From a virus: a stretch of DNA of 64,000 nucleotides. A program made the position numbers and the translations under genes. The stretch lies in IMG/VR virus record IMGVR_UViG_3300032288_004702, positions 1 to 64,000 of that record. The stretch is one strand, 5' to 3'. Under the pieces are notes generated by a model that was not told the DNA's origin, did no database searches, and worked only from the letters and a program-made list of their open reading frames with translations. Every line of letters begins with the position of its first letter. Position 1 is the stretch's first letter. Positions 7,335 through 14,262 of this stretch are shown piece by piece.

Positions 7335-8130
7335 TCTTGGCCTTTTTTGCTCGTCTTTTTTTCATCATGGCTGATGCTTTTTTGATTCTGTCTTTATCGA
7401 AATTGTCTGACGGCATGTACCCCATCGACTTTCCATATACAGCAGAAAGCTCGCCCATTACAAAGATTCTAATATCCAGGTCGTCTAGCTCGTCTCCGGA
7501 AATTACTGTTGGCATCGCCTTGTATAAAATTCCAGCAAGGTCTGCATTTTTTATTTCATCAAAATAATTCCCATCAGATGTTTTATTAAACACATCTAGA
7601 ACATATTCGGATTTCTTCTTTGTATTTTGGTATCTCTCAAGCAGTCTTCTGCCCTTGGCTGCCAACTTCTTTGCATCCTCAATGTTTTGAGGAACCGGTT
7701 CACCCCAGGCCGCAGCAGATAGAGCAAGTCTGGTTGCTCTGCCCTTCTCGTCTTTCATTGGGCCTGAAGGGTTGGTGAAAAATCTAGTCAGAAAAGAGCC
7801 TTTTCTTCTCATTTTCTGTGGGGTATTAGCAGCACCACGTACGCCCGGTTTCAGGTTTGCCCCCTCTTTCCTTTTAAAGTAGGCCCTGCCGGCTGCTGTC
7901 AGTCCACCCTTCGGGTCTCTTAGGACCGGTTTCTTTTGCCCCTTCTCAAGAATGTCAATAAATACATCTGAGCCATAGTATTCGTCAAATATCGGCTGCA
8001 TCTCCAGGCGCTTCAGCTCAATTAGGGACTGTTCCGCTATCTGCTCTAGCAGCAGTTCAGCCTCAATCTGATTTGCAATACTCTGCAACTCTTCATAGAG
8101 CTTTTCTGTTTCATCAATAGGATTTGTCAT
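7327..8130 (-). CDS. DUF6321-like phage protein
   Basis: The product has 267 residues. The central part (about residues 72-152) reads GGLTAAGRAYFKRKEG, then LKPGV, KMRRKGSFLTRFF and LALSAAAWGEP. This is the pattern I remember for DUF6321, a domain found in phage and some bacterial proteins, usually without known function. The N-terminal 70 residues form a probable coiled coil of Leu and Glu; the C-terminus is basic (MMKKRRAKKAKNG) and could bind nucleic acid. It is directly downstream of the major capsid protein after a large hairpin, with GGGAAG as ribosome site. A minor capsid, DNA-binding or cargo role is possible. The family call is from memory. Confidence 0.65.
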   Translation of the reverse strand: MTNPIDETEKLYEELQSIANQIEAELLLEQIAEQSLIELKRLEMQPIFDEYYGSDVFIDILEKGQKKPVLRDPKGGLTAAGRAYFKRKEGANLKPGVRGAANTPQKMRRKGSFLTRFFTNPSGPMKDEKGRATRLALSAAAWGEPVPQNIEDAKKLAAKGRRLLERYQNTKKKSEYVLDVFNKTSDGNYFDEIKNADLAGILYKAMPTVISGDELDDLDIRIFVMGELSAVYGKSMGYMPSDNFDKDRIKKASAMMKKRRAKKAKNG

Positions 8131-8160
8131 ATATATAATCTTCCCACATTTCTCGGCACA

Positions 8161-8217
8161 AACGGCAAACCCCCGGTTTCACCGCCTATTCAGCGATTAC
8201 TCCCGGGGGCGCCCGTT
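8161..8217 (-). terminator. Large two-part hairpin after the major capsid gene
   Basis: On the minus strand AACGG-(3 nt)-CCCCCGG pairs with CCGGGGG-(4 nt)-CCGTT: 12 base pairs with one internal loop and a 26-base loop. It begins 15 bases after the capsid stop codon. There is no uridine run, so it may be an RNA-stability or attenuation element rather than a strong intrinsic terminator. Confidence 0.5.
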
Positions 8218-8231
8218 GATTTAGCTACCTA

Positions 8232-9587
8232 TCAGGCAGGAGCGCTGTCGAAGTCCACCTTCACGAAGGCCTCTGGGCGCTTGACGGCTAGTGCCAGTCT
8301 CTGCTCTGCGAGGATGACGATGGCGTTGCGGACGAAGAAGTCCGAGTGCTGCTCGCTGATGCGGATGCTGGCCTCTTCGCGGTCGTACAGCTGAGCGCCG
8401 GTGCCGAAAGCTCCGACAAGGGCTGTACCCTCTTCCATCGCTGGGGTGTCGACGATTGGCATTCTCCAGACGCGTGGCTCGCCACCCATCGCAACAGAAA
8501 CTGCGATGAGGTATTGACCCTGCTCGTCCTTCGTCAGCTCGATGTCCTCCCAGTCGTTCGGGTGCAATACGACGCCCGATGGCTCGTAGTAAGCGAGGAA
8601 CGAGAGAGTTGCAGCGCGGCGGATTGCGTCAGCCTTGGTGTCGGCGACCGGTGCGGCAACGCCGTCCGACCATGCGTACTCCTGAATGTTCGGTGTCTGA
8701 AGAACGCCGAGCAGGTTCTCGCCAGTGCCATCGCCGTTGAGGATTTGGTTATCCTCAAGAAGACGAAGACCGTACATGAGCTCGTTGTCGATGATTGAAC
8801 GCAGCTGCGGCTCATCGGCAAGAACGTTACGGTGTGCTGCTTCCCAGTGCGCAAGGGTGCGAACCGGAGCCTGCTCGCCAACAAAGGCGAACGATGACTG
8901 CGGCTTGATACCGAATGCGGTGTTACCAGCGTTGCGCTCAGCGACAGAAGAAGCTGAGTTCGTGCCATGACCAGCCTGAAGCGTGGTGAAGCCGAGCTGA
9001 CGGAAGTACTCAATCACTGCGGCATTTGTCTTGCGGACCGGGAACAGGTCGCGAACGCGCTTGGTGCGCATTGGCGGTGTTACCATCGGGTCACGCTGGA
9101 CGGTGCCGAATGAACCGAGACGGCTGTCGCCAACTGCAGTTGTCGGCAGGCCTGAGTACACGTCCTTCACGTTGTATGAAGTTAGTGAAGCAGCAACTTG
9201 CCACGGAGCAGCCATGTTTGCACCGTTGCGGCCACCATTGAGGGCCTTGAACTCTGCTGACTCAAGGAACAGCTGACCGATGCTCTTGATTTCGCGTGAT
9301 GAAAGCTGGCTTAGGTCTGCAGCGGCAGCGGCGTATGCAGCAGCAGCTGAGTCACCTGAAGGCTGTGAGCCCCAGCTGTCAACGTTGTTCATGGTCTCAA
9401 GGTCGCCAAGCAGTGACTTGATTTCCTTGATGTCGCGCATGTTCTTGTCGAATGCGCTCTTTTGCTCTGGAGTAACGACAACGGTGCCGTCCTCAACTCT
9501 GAATGAATCTGCGATGGTCTTATTGTCTGCCATCTTCTGACGGAGTGCTGATTGCAGCTCCTCGATGCGGGCTTTGTCTTCCGACAT
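8232..9587 (-). CDS. Major capsid protein, HK97 fold
   Basis: The 451-residue protein is the shell subunit. Its first ~95 residues are charged and helical (starting KARIEELQSALRQKM), like the HK97 delta (scaffolding) domain. An alanine-rich linker follows, and then LSSR at residues 95-98, close to where HK97 capsid protein is cut (residue 103). After it come typical HK97-family features: IGQLFLESAEFKAL, the MRTKRVRDLFP and FVGEQAPVRTLAHWEAAHRN segments, the GDGTGENLLGVL turn and the C-terminal FFVRNAIVILAEQRLALAVKRPEAFVKV. The ATG has AGGAG 8 bases upstream. A candidate promoter lies about 120 bases upstream and a hairpin follows the stop. The codons are more G+C-rich than those of neighbours, as expected for a highly expressed gene. 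Confidence 0.95.
   Translation of the reverse strand: MSEDKARIEELQSALRQKMADNKTIADSFRVEDGTVVVTPEQKSAFDKNMRDIKEIKSLLGDLETMNNVDSWGSQPSGDSAAAAYAAAAADLSQLSSREIKSIGQLFLESAEFKALNGGRNGANMAAPWQVAASLTSYNVKDVYSGLPTTAVGDSRLGSFGTVQRDPMVTPPMRTKRVRDLFPVRKTNAAVIEYFRQLGFTTLQAGHGTNSASSVAERNAGNTAFGIKPQSSFAFVGEQAPVRTLAHWEAAHRNVLADEPQLRSIIDNELMYGLRLLEDNQILNGDGTGENLLGVLQTPNIQEYAWSDGVAAPVADTKADAIRRAATLSFLAYYEPSGVVLHPNDWEDIELTKDEQGQYLIAVSVAMGGEPRVWRMPIVDTPAMEEGTALVGAFGTGAQLYDREEASIRISEQHSDFFVRNAIVILAEQRLALAVKRPEAFVKVDFDSAPA
9294..9305 (-). other. LSSR motif at residues 95-98 of major capsid protein (predicted protease site)
   Basis: The motif lies at the junction between the helical N-terminal delta-like domain and the capsid fold, close to the known HK97 cut at residue 103. 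It resembles the LSSG motifs of the two giant proteins, so it may mark what the phage protease recognises. Confidence 0.5.
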
Positions 9588-9708
9588 TACTTTTCTCCTC
9601 TTTTGAGATTAAGTGATTTGGGTTGTTGGGTTAGCAATGGCTTAGGTCAGCACCCAGCCCTACATATAAACAAAAATAACAGATGATTGACATTATTCAG
9701 TGGAACTA

Positions 9709-9736
9709 ATAATATTTTGCAATTAAAGTGTGTAAA
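9709..9736 (-). promoter_or_regulatory. Candidate promoter for the major capsid gene
   Basis: On the minus strand TTTACA and TATTAT are separated by 16 bases, close to a sigma-70-type consensus, in an AT-rich gap of 167 bases before the capsid gene. The untranslated leader would be about 110 bases. Confidence 0.35.
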
Positions 9737-9754
9737 TAGATAGAGCGTAAATTT

Positions 9755-10414
9755 CTAGCGCAATTCTTCGGCTAGCGAGCTCTTTCTTTTAACAGTCGCG
9801 CGTGATGGTTCCCGGAGAACTGTTCGCACAGCTTGTCTAGTTTCTTCTTCACGACGCTTGCTCATATTTCTCCTGCCGAGGGCAGTTGAGCCAGTTCTAT
9901 TCGCATAATCAGTCATGTTGGTGCATGGCATCCAGACTGTCCTGCCAGCCTTACTGATTCTTCTACTTATCCCTATACAGCCAAGCTGTCTTGAGCGCGC
10001 CCTGGCGGATTCGGCGTCCATAAATACGTCGGCATCATTATCTCTGACGAACTCCGGGCCAACACCTTTCGAGCCACAACAGTCAAGAGTTTTCCCGCTA
10101 AAACTTGGCGAGGAGACTATTCCCCCGCCATCAAGCGAACCTATTCCCCTGATTGGGGCCTCCGTTAAATTTTCCCACCCCTGGACGTGGCGACGACGGT
10201 TTTTGCCCTTTCGCCTTCCCTGTGATGATTTTCCGTCAGGAACAACAGTTCTCCATTTTGAAGTCTCCGCAACATTGGAGATTCTCTCTAGCTCTTCCAT
10301 GGATGAGCACGGCATCCAGTTGCCGTCCTCCCCCTTGTGCGCGCCGGAGCAACCAATGTCGCGAGCAAGCCTGAGGGCCTCTGCCTTCTTGACGAGCTCT
10401 TTTTTATCGGCCAT
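9755..10414 (-). CDS. Capsid-block protein with two GCxG...WMPC repeats, function unknown
   Basis: The 219-residue product contains two copies of one short motif: LARDIGCSGAHK...WMPCSSM near residues 16-40 and SRQLGCIGISR...WMPCTNM near residues 140-168. Each holds a cysteine pair about 14-19 residues apart. I recall similar GCSG...MPC peptides in other phage structural proteins; a small cysteine-stabilised or metal-binding fold is likely. A third cysteine element, DCCGSKG, lies between them. The C-terminus is very basic (SKRREEETRQ, then ATVKRKSS). It overlaps the upstream gene by 11 bases and precedes the capsid gene. It is probably a virion or head-assembly protein; this is inferred from position only. 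Confidence 0.6.
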   Translation of the reverse strand: MADKKELVKKAEALRLARDIGCSGAHKGEDGNWMPCSSMEELERISNVAETSKWRTVVPDGKSSQGRRKGKNRRRHVQGWENLTEAPIRGIGSLDGGGIVSSPSFSGKTLDCCGSKGVGPEFVRDNDADVFMDAESARARSRQLGCIGISRRISKAGRTVWMPCTNMTDYANRTGSTALGRRNMSKRREEETRQAVRTVLREPSRATVKRKSSLAEELR

Positions 10415-11090
10415 GTCTAATCTGTTTTCTTGCTACCGATACACGCGCCATCAGAGGTTCACCCGTGGCAGCATGTGGCGACCTGTCGCCCAATAGTGCT
10501 TTTGCCCTGCGCGCCGCTCTTCTTGATGTCGTAAATACGAATGTTTTTTCTGCTGTTTTTCTAATAAAACTATCGGAAAAGCTGCTTTTAATTAGGTCGT
10601 ATTCAATGTGTCCGAGTGGGTTCTTGCTGTTAACCAAAACCTTCCCAAGAGAATCATTAAAAATAACTTTACCTGAAGCTATTTTTCTCAGTAGCTCGGA
10701 TTTTTTACTTGAGTTCTTAAATGCTCCGGCCTTGAATGCAACAGCGTTTATTTTTGCATGAGGTTTTACAAACTTGGATAGCGATAAAGATGAGGCCCTT
10801 AGCTTTTGGTTGCCTACAACATTAGATACAGAACCGCTGTACGAAAACCCCGGAGTATCAACGGCAGTTATTGCGGTTTCGGAATCTGAAACTACTGATT
10901 TTTCACTGAACCCAGTAAACACAAAGCCAGCAGGAATAGTGTTTGCTATGTCGTTCGCCTTAAATGATGTTTCAGAAATTATTGACTTTCCGAACTCAGT
11001 AATAGACTTTACCTGTATCCCGTTATCAGAGATTGTCGCCATAACGTGCGGCATCCCACGAAATGCATCTTTTATAAAACCGACTTTCAT
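10404..11090 (-). CDS. Capsid-block protein of unknown function
   Basis: The 228-residue protein is rich in Ser, Lys, Ala and Val, with little acidic content. The first half is strand-rich with phenylalanines (GFVFTGFSEK), and the second half has basic helices (TSRRAARRAKALLG) and a basic tail. It has no membrane segment, signal peptide or cysteine motif. I do not recognise a family. It overlaps the upstream gene by 4 bases and the downstream gene by 11 bases, so it is translated together with the two neighbouring cysteine-motif proteins. The net positive charge would suit a DNA-associated internal head protein, but nothing shows this directly. Confidence 0.55.
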   Translation of the reverse strand: MKVGFIKDAFRGMPHVMATISDNGIQVKSITEFGKSIISETSFKANDIANTIPAGFVFTGFSEKSVVSDSETAITAVDTPGFSYSGSVSNVVGNQKLRASSLSLSKFVKPHAKINAVAFKAGAFKNSSKKSELLRKIASGKVIFNDSLGKVLVNSKNPLGHIEYDLIKSSFSDSFIRKTAEKTFVFTTSRRAARRAKALLGDRSPHAATGEPLMARVSVARKQIRHGR

Positions 11091-13120
11091 TGGTTAGCTC
11101 CAGTTATAAGTCTGCGGAGAGTATTTTTTTGACCCCTAAGCACATCGAGCCGTGATTCAAACAGCTTTTCAATGATATTAAGGTGTATTTTTTCACCATC
11201 GGACATTCCGTATTGGTTCATTGAATCGGTGAAAGAGTTGGGATTGAACTTTCTTGCTCTGTTAATTAATTCAGATAGATAGCGCATAAAGATAACTCTT
11301 TGCTCAGCCTTCAATGCCTGGTAGTAGTCGGAGTATGACGGAGTTAGTTGTGTTGCATAAAAGTCATCTATGCGCATTTTCATACGTTTTGTTATTTCAA
11401 TTTTTGACAAATCGACGAGGCCGGAAGTTGAGTTTTGACCAAGCACTAGCCGGCGGGCATCAGGTGTATCAAGTGTGTATATTGACGTCATTGGACGTTC
11501 TCTTTGGTCTGTTAGGAAGTCAGAGATAAGCATTGCGGCAACATCACGTGGCTCAAGTTCGTTGAACTTTGCATCAGGATTAAAATTGCTCCCAGGTATT
11601 GCCGATGTTACGTCTTGACGTAGGAACTGGCGTGTTTCTGATGCTTTTCCCGAAAATATAACGTCAGGTGATTCGAGGCCTAGGACCTGCTGGACATCAG
11701 AAGCGAACCGCTCTCCAAGATGCTGAAAGCGTGATGGTTTTTCGTAGAGAAATAGTTGCTCTGATGGCGTTGAGATGGCCGTTATGTTGTTTGCCAGCTT
11801 TTGTTTTTGGATAACTCCAGTTTTTGACAACACTTTTGGCATTATTGATGGGTCAATTGCCGAAAGTTGGCCGCCCTCAACAATGTGCTGTATAGCCGAA
11901 TCTACGCTGGTAATAAGCTTGCGTCGTGGTCCAAAAGTTTCTGTGTTTCTTATGGATGACGAATCTGGCTTGGAAGAAAGTCTTCCGCCCCAGACTTGAG
12001 ATGCCCAGCTAACTCTTCCCTTTAGAACTTCATTTGGATTTTTTACACCAACAAAATTCTCCGAGTACTTAAGTCCGCCATCTATTTCTGCGGCAACAGC
12101 TCTAAGTTTTTTTGCAGGGTCACGAGAGTTATCGATTGACGATACTTCATTGACGACCCTGCCCAGCTTGCGCCTCTCTCCGATTTCCAACTGGCGAGCT
12201 TTTTCTAGTGTTATAGAAGAGCCACCGGGAAGAACATATATAAGTGACGTTATGCCGGTATTCGAAAGAAGGCCAAGCTCTTCTCCTCCGATATCCTTTG
12301 GGGACAGTGCCGACATAATAAATGCCGCCCCCTCCATGTCTCGGTTATCCGGTATTGCTCTTAGCACCTTATTGGGAACTACTGGTTCGAGCACGAAGCC
12401 GTCACGACGAACCATTCTCCGAACTTTTATTCCCGAATCCCTATTGAATGTCCCAATAGATGATATTGCGTCTTTAATTCTGCTTGACGAAACTCGCGGA
12501 TTAGAGTTTGTAACTTTTGGAATCTGCGGAGCTCGAGAAACAATTATTGAACTGTCGTAAGGTGCTCCAGTTATTTCGCGACCACGAGTTTGTGGGGAAA
12601 TTCCCGATGTCAGGGCCCGTCTGCCGGCCCCAATTGCAGCGCCGAGGGCCGACGGTATGTCGAATAGTTTTGCACCACACGTGGACAGGCGGTTGTCCGT
12701 AAATCTTCCACCGTATTGATAACCCTCCGGGCATCTATGTGCGCGATTTTCTCCTGGCCGCGAACCGCCCCTGCCCCCTCCACCAAAACCTGGAGTGATT
12801 GTTCTGTAAAACGCAGAACGAACCGGCGACCTAAGCGGCCCCATGTCCCCTGGTGTTATTGTGCTTAATATACTGCTTGCTATTTGACGCCCAGCGTTTG
12901 CCTTGAACTGAATCCCGCTTGCGCTGTTTGGTTTGCCTGTTCGTCTTATGCTCCCAAATCTTTTGGCAAGAGCTTTATATTCCGTAATTTTCCCACTAGC
13001 TACCTTAACTCCACGTATGTAGTCGACATGCTGTTTTTGGGCAGGATTAAATAAGATAACCCTGGTTACAAGAACATCATGACCACCACAGCAGCGGTCG
13101 GTCTCAGCCACAGCACTCAT
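11087..13120 (-). CDS. 677-residue capsid-block protein with CCGG and CPxG...FTD...C motifs; C-terminal part possibly kinase-like
   Basis: Three regions are visible. The N-terminus has C10-C11-G-G followed by a strand-like TRVILFNPA. At residues 130-148 lies C-P-x-G-x6-F-T-D-x5-C, the same motif and spacing as in the 2401-residue protein at 237-255; a helix follows it in both. At residues 381-384 is LSSK, a variant of the LSSG motif. After it, residues ~440-600 have a pattern (QLFLYEKP, ERFASDVQQVLGL, AAMLISDFLTDQ, then RRLVLGQ) reminiscent of HipA/PI-kinase-like folds, but the usual Asn/Asp catalytic residues are not obvious, so a degenerate kinase is only a guess. Its start overlaps the end of the preceding gene by 17 bases. 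It is probably packaged with the other large proteins. Confidence 0.55.
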   Translation of the reverse strand: MSAVAETDRCCGGHDVLVTRVILFNPAQKQHVDYIRGVKVASGKITEYKALAKRFGSIRRTGKPNSASGIQFKANAGRQIASSILSTITPGDMGPLRSPVRSAFYRTITPGFGGGGRGGSRPGENRAHRCPEGYQYGGRFTDNRLSTCGAKLFDIPSALGAAIGAGRRALTSGISPQTRGREITGAPYDSSIIVSRAPQIPKVTNSNPRVSSSRIKDAISSIGTFNRDSGIKVRRMVRRDGFVLEPVVPNKVLRAIPDNRDMEGAAFIMSALSPKDIGGEELGLLSNTGITSLIYVLPGGSSITLEKARQLEIGERRKLGRVVNEVSSIDNSRDPAKKLRAVAAEIDGGLKYSENFVGVKNPNEVLKGRVSWASQVWGGRLSSKPDSSSIRNTETFGPRRKLITSVDSAIQHIVEGGQLSAIDPSIMPKVLSKTGVIQKQKLANNITAISTPSEQLFLYEKPSRFQHLGERFASDVQQVLGLESPDVIFSGKASETRQFLRQDVTSAIPGSNFNPDAKFNELEPRDVAAMLISDFLTDQRERPMTSIYTLDTPDARRLVLGQNSTSGLVDLSKIEITKRMKMRIDDFYATQLTPSYSDYYQALKAEQRVIFMRYLSELINRARKFNPNSFTDSMNQYGMSDGEKIHLNIIEKLFESRLDVLRGQKNTLRRLITGANQ
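11969..11980 (-). other. LSSK motif at residues 381-384 of the 677-residue protein
   Basis: This is a variant of the LSSG motif, lying between the N-terminal cysteine region and the large C-terminal domain. If it is cut, the C-terminal ~294 residues would be released. Confidence 0.3.
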
Positions 13121-13757
13121 CCTCTATTGATTTAGACAAAATGACCGGAGAGTATGCTTTTTCTCCGGACAAATCCTCTCCCTCTATTTGCCAGTTTTCA
13201 TCATTTTGTAAGAATTTAACAAAGTCTGGCTCCATCTCGCAGAATTCCCCGAGCACCTTAATTGCGTGCTCTATATCCATCTCGGTTACTACTGCATTTT
13301 CTTGAGTTTTTGTCGATACGTCCGGATACTCATAAAAAAATATTTCAGATGAAGCATTGTCATATGCCTTCCCCGAACTTCTTATTATGTTTTTAGGTTT
13401 TTTACCGCTGAGTGACGCTGAAAATTGAGAGTCTGTCCAGTTTGTAAGTTTACGAAATTTTTTGCGACAGTTTTTCATGCCGGGGTGGTGGCACCCCTCG
13501 TTTGGCCATAGCCCTGTTGTTTCGTGGTGTAGCCACGCGCAAATGTTATTTAGTGGATACAGCTCGGGGTGATTTGCCAGTATCACCCTGCATCTCCTGA
13601 ATCCGCCAGGCTTCTTCATTATTGGACGCCAATAGCGAAGTAGTCGTTCCAGATTTCCACGCCGCGGCCCTCTGCCACGAAGAATGTCACCAGTGATGAG
13701 CTCCTGTGGAAGCAGCCCGCCAAGTGGGTCTGCCTTTATAGAATCATCAATTGACAT
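13104..13757 (-). CDS. Capsid-block protein with WRPIMKKPGGFRRC motif, function unknown
   Basis: The 217-residue protein has a strikingly well-defined first half: RGRGPRRGNLERLLRYW, then RPIMKKPGGFRRC, HPELYPLNNICAWLHHE and CHHPGMKNC. This includes several Trp, Cys and His residues that could bind zinc. I recall such a segment in other actinophage and freshwater phage proteins near head genes, but no function. The second half is acidic and ends in DECCG. It overlaps both neighbours (17 and 11 bases), so it is part of the same translation unit. A head-associated or DNA-binding role is possible; the arginine-rich first half supports nucleic acid contact. Confidence 0.6.
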   Translation of the reverse strand: MSIDDSIKADPLGGLLPQELITGDILRGRGPRRGNLERLLRYWRPIMKKPGGFRRCRVILANHPELYPLNNICAWLHHETTGLWPNEGCHHPGMKNCRKKFRKLTNWTDSQFSASLSGKKPKNIIRSSGKAYDNASSEIFFYEYPDVSTKTQENAVVTEMDIEHAIKVLGEFCEMEPDFVKFLQNDENWQIEGEDLSGEKAYSPVILSKSIEDECCG

Positions 13758-14262
13758 TTTCGGTCTCCTCTAGCTGGCGAAGAAGAAGCATCGATTTCCA
13801 TGCGAAATCACGTTCTTCCAGCGTTTTGAATTCATATATATTGACATCTAACTTTATCATTCCATCACAGCATGAATTGGTCAGCATTTTCTGTTCGATG
13901 TCCCTGTCGATAAAGGACTTGACCGCTCTTTCTGTCTTGTCAATCTTTTTCCCCTTTTTGCCAACAGATTTCTTCGCTGGCATCTTGTCAAGCATTGAGT
14001 CTTTTATCGGGCGTGTCTTTTCTATGAAAGTTTCGTACCATGCTCCAGATGTTGGATTCTTTGGCGCATCCCACAGAAATCTCTGAAAGGGTGTTGAGCG
14101 AAGCTTTCTAAAGTCGCGAGCAGTTGCCGCGATGCTCATTATGTATCCCTTTACGGTTGTTCCATCCGGTTTTTCTATTATTGCGTCTTTTTCTCCGGGC
14201 TTTGCTTCGGCGTTGTAGTACACCCTGCTGTCGTTTAGTAGGCCAACAAGTATTGATTTCAT
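13747..14262 (-). CDS. Capsid-block protein with SCCDGM motif, function unknown
   Basis: The 171-residue product starts with a strand-rich region (ILVGLLNDSRVYYNAE), has a lysine-rich centre (PAKKSVGKKGKKIDK), and then NSCCDGMIKLDVNIYEF, a cysteine pair followed by strands. The C-terminus is helical (FAWKSMLLLRQLEE). The cysteine pair echoes CCGG in the two large neighbours. It overlaps the stop codon of the 2401-residue gene by 4 bases and the next gene by 11 bases. No function is known to me. It may be a partner or chaperone of the adjacent large protein. Confidence 0.55.
   Translation of the reverse strand: MKSILVGLLNDSRVYYNAEAKPGEKDAIIEKPDGTTVKGYIMSIAATARDFRKLRSTPFQRFLWDAPKNPTSGAWYETFIEKTRPIKDSMLDKMPAKKSVGKKGKKIDKTERAVKSFIDRDIEQKMLTNSCCDGMIKLDVNIYEFKTLEERDFAWKSMLLLRQLEETENVN

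Noticed and set aside
8346-9540. Plus-strand and other-frame open stretches across the major capsid gene
   Set aside because: They arise from the G+C-rich, biased codons of the capsid gene and have no ribosome sites or family features.
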